Source: an uncultured Bacteriovoracaceae bacterium
Lineage (GTDB): Bacteria; Bdellovibrionota; Bacteriovoracia; Bacteriovoracales; Bacteriovoracaceae
Assembly (NCBI GenBank): GCA_937952395.1
Contig: CALFYV010000369.1
Coordinates: 1-6,094 of the forward strand
Length of the DNA stretch: 6,094 bases
Reading direction: 5' to 3'
Each line of letters starts with the position of its first letter. The first letter of the stretch is position 1. The notes beneath the pieces are model-generated. The model ran no database searches. It saw nothing but the letters and a program-made list of their open reading frames with translations, and had not been told where the DNA came from. This document shows, piece by piece, positions 5,675 through 6,094 of this stretch. The translations under genes were made by a program, and so were the position numbers.

Positions 5675-6094
5675 ATGCCAGGTATTCAAAATGTAATAGC
5701 CATTGATGGACCAGCGGGCAGTGGTAAGTCAACAGCTGCAAAAGTCGTCGCCCAAGATTTAAATTTACTCTATATCGACACAGGTGCGATGTTTAGGGCG
5801 ATTGCATACTATATCAAGAAGAAAGGAATTGATTTCGTCAATAAGCCACTGGATGAAACTTCGCTAAAAAATGTTTCTCAGTTTTTAGAAAAGATGAAGT
5901 TTGAGTACACGCCAAAAAGCGGTGTCTTGATCCAGATTGATGGAGAAGATCTGACTAAAAAAATTCGCCAAAATGAAGTTTCAGAAATGGCTTCGCATAT
6001 TTCACAATATCCTGTTGTTCGTGATTATTTATCTCAAATACAAAGAGATATTGCTTCCAAACGAGAATCGGTCTTAGAAGGTAGAGATATCGGA
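5675..6094 (+). CDS. cmk: (d)CMP kinase, 3' end cut off by the window
   Basis: First 140 residues; the frame is still open at the window end and the full family length is about 220-230. Transfers phosphate from ATP to CMP or dCMP, feeding CTP, dCTP and phospholipid synthesis in the cytoplasm. Visible: beta strand VIAIDGPAGSGKST at 7-20 with the Walker A P-loop (12-20), the nucleotide-monophosphate site YIDTGAMFRAIA at 33-44, the CMP-binding insert (about 60-107; VLIQIDGEDLTKKIRQNEVS), the PVVRDYLSQIQR helix at 113-124, and the start of the conserved LEGRDIG motif at 134-140. It follows the chorismate mutase gene by 9 bases. In many proteobacteria cmk sits after aroA and before rpsA; here an aromatic-pathway gene also precedes it, but it is chorismate mutase, and what follows is outside the window. 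Confidence 0.96.
   Translation, partial: MPGIQNVIAIDGPAGSGKSTAAKVVAQDLNLLYIDTGAMFRAIAYYIKKKGIDFVNKPLDETSLKNVSQFLEKMKFEYTPKSGVLIQIDGEDLTKKIRQNEVSEMASHISQYPVVRDYLSQIQRDIASKRESVLEGRDIG

Noticed and set aside
1..6094. CRISPR array, insertion sequence, tRNA, riboswitch or defence/toxin system
   Set aside because: Coding sequence fills nearly all of the window with recognisable housekeeping families; I saw no direct repeat arrays, terminal inverted repeats, transposase or cloverleaf-like segments.

Overview
This is an AT-rich, gene-dense bacterial chromosome segment with seven protein-coding genes, two of them cut by the window edges. There are no RNA genes, insertion sequences, CRISPR arrays or long repeats that I can see. 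Shine-Dalgarno sites, a (d)CMP kinase gene, a membrane-anchored lytic transglycosylase and a SlyD-type chaperone fit a Gram-negative bacterium. The low GC and the gene mix would suit a Bdellovibrionota/Bacteriovorax-like lineage, but that is a guess from style, not from a marker gene.

Layout. Bases 2-946 (+): 3' part of an enolase-superfamily gene, best read as an L-Ala-D/L-Glu-type dipeptide epimerase. It meets tail to tail with a three-gene minus-strand operon whose transcription order is: a 680-residue DUF255/YyaL-type thioredoxin-domain protein (4394-2352), a short CaiB/BaiF family protein (2365-1436), and a SlyD-like FKBP peptidyl-prolyl isomerase (1425-943). Bases 4395-4518 are the only real intergenic gap, a divergent promoter region. 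To its right lies a plus-strand operon: a membrane-anchored lytic transglycosylase (4519-5289), an AroQ-class chorismate mutase (5279-5665), and cmk (5675 to the window end).

How the genes fit together. Two genes concern peptidoglycan: the lytic transglycosylase cuts glycan strands, and dipeptide epimerases of this type act on murein-derived L-Ala-D-Glu. They are on opposite sides of the minus operon and not co-transcribed, so the link is only thematic. Thioredoxin-fold and FKBP proteins at the two ends of the minus operon suggest a protein-quality or redox theme, with the CaiB-like protein as the odd member. The plus operon ties a cell-wall enzyme to aromatic amino acid synthesis and nucleotide metabolism.

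I found no large undescribed system. The points most worth checking are: the CaiB/BaiF protein that lacks the family's catalytic Asp and is short at its C-terminus; the divergent gene pair whose two starts both lack a Shine-Dalgarno site and have -10-like hexamers almost touching the start codon; the convergent gene pair that shares one TTAA for both stop codons; and a chorismate mutase with Glu where the E. coli enzyme has Gln88.
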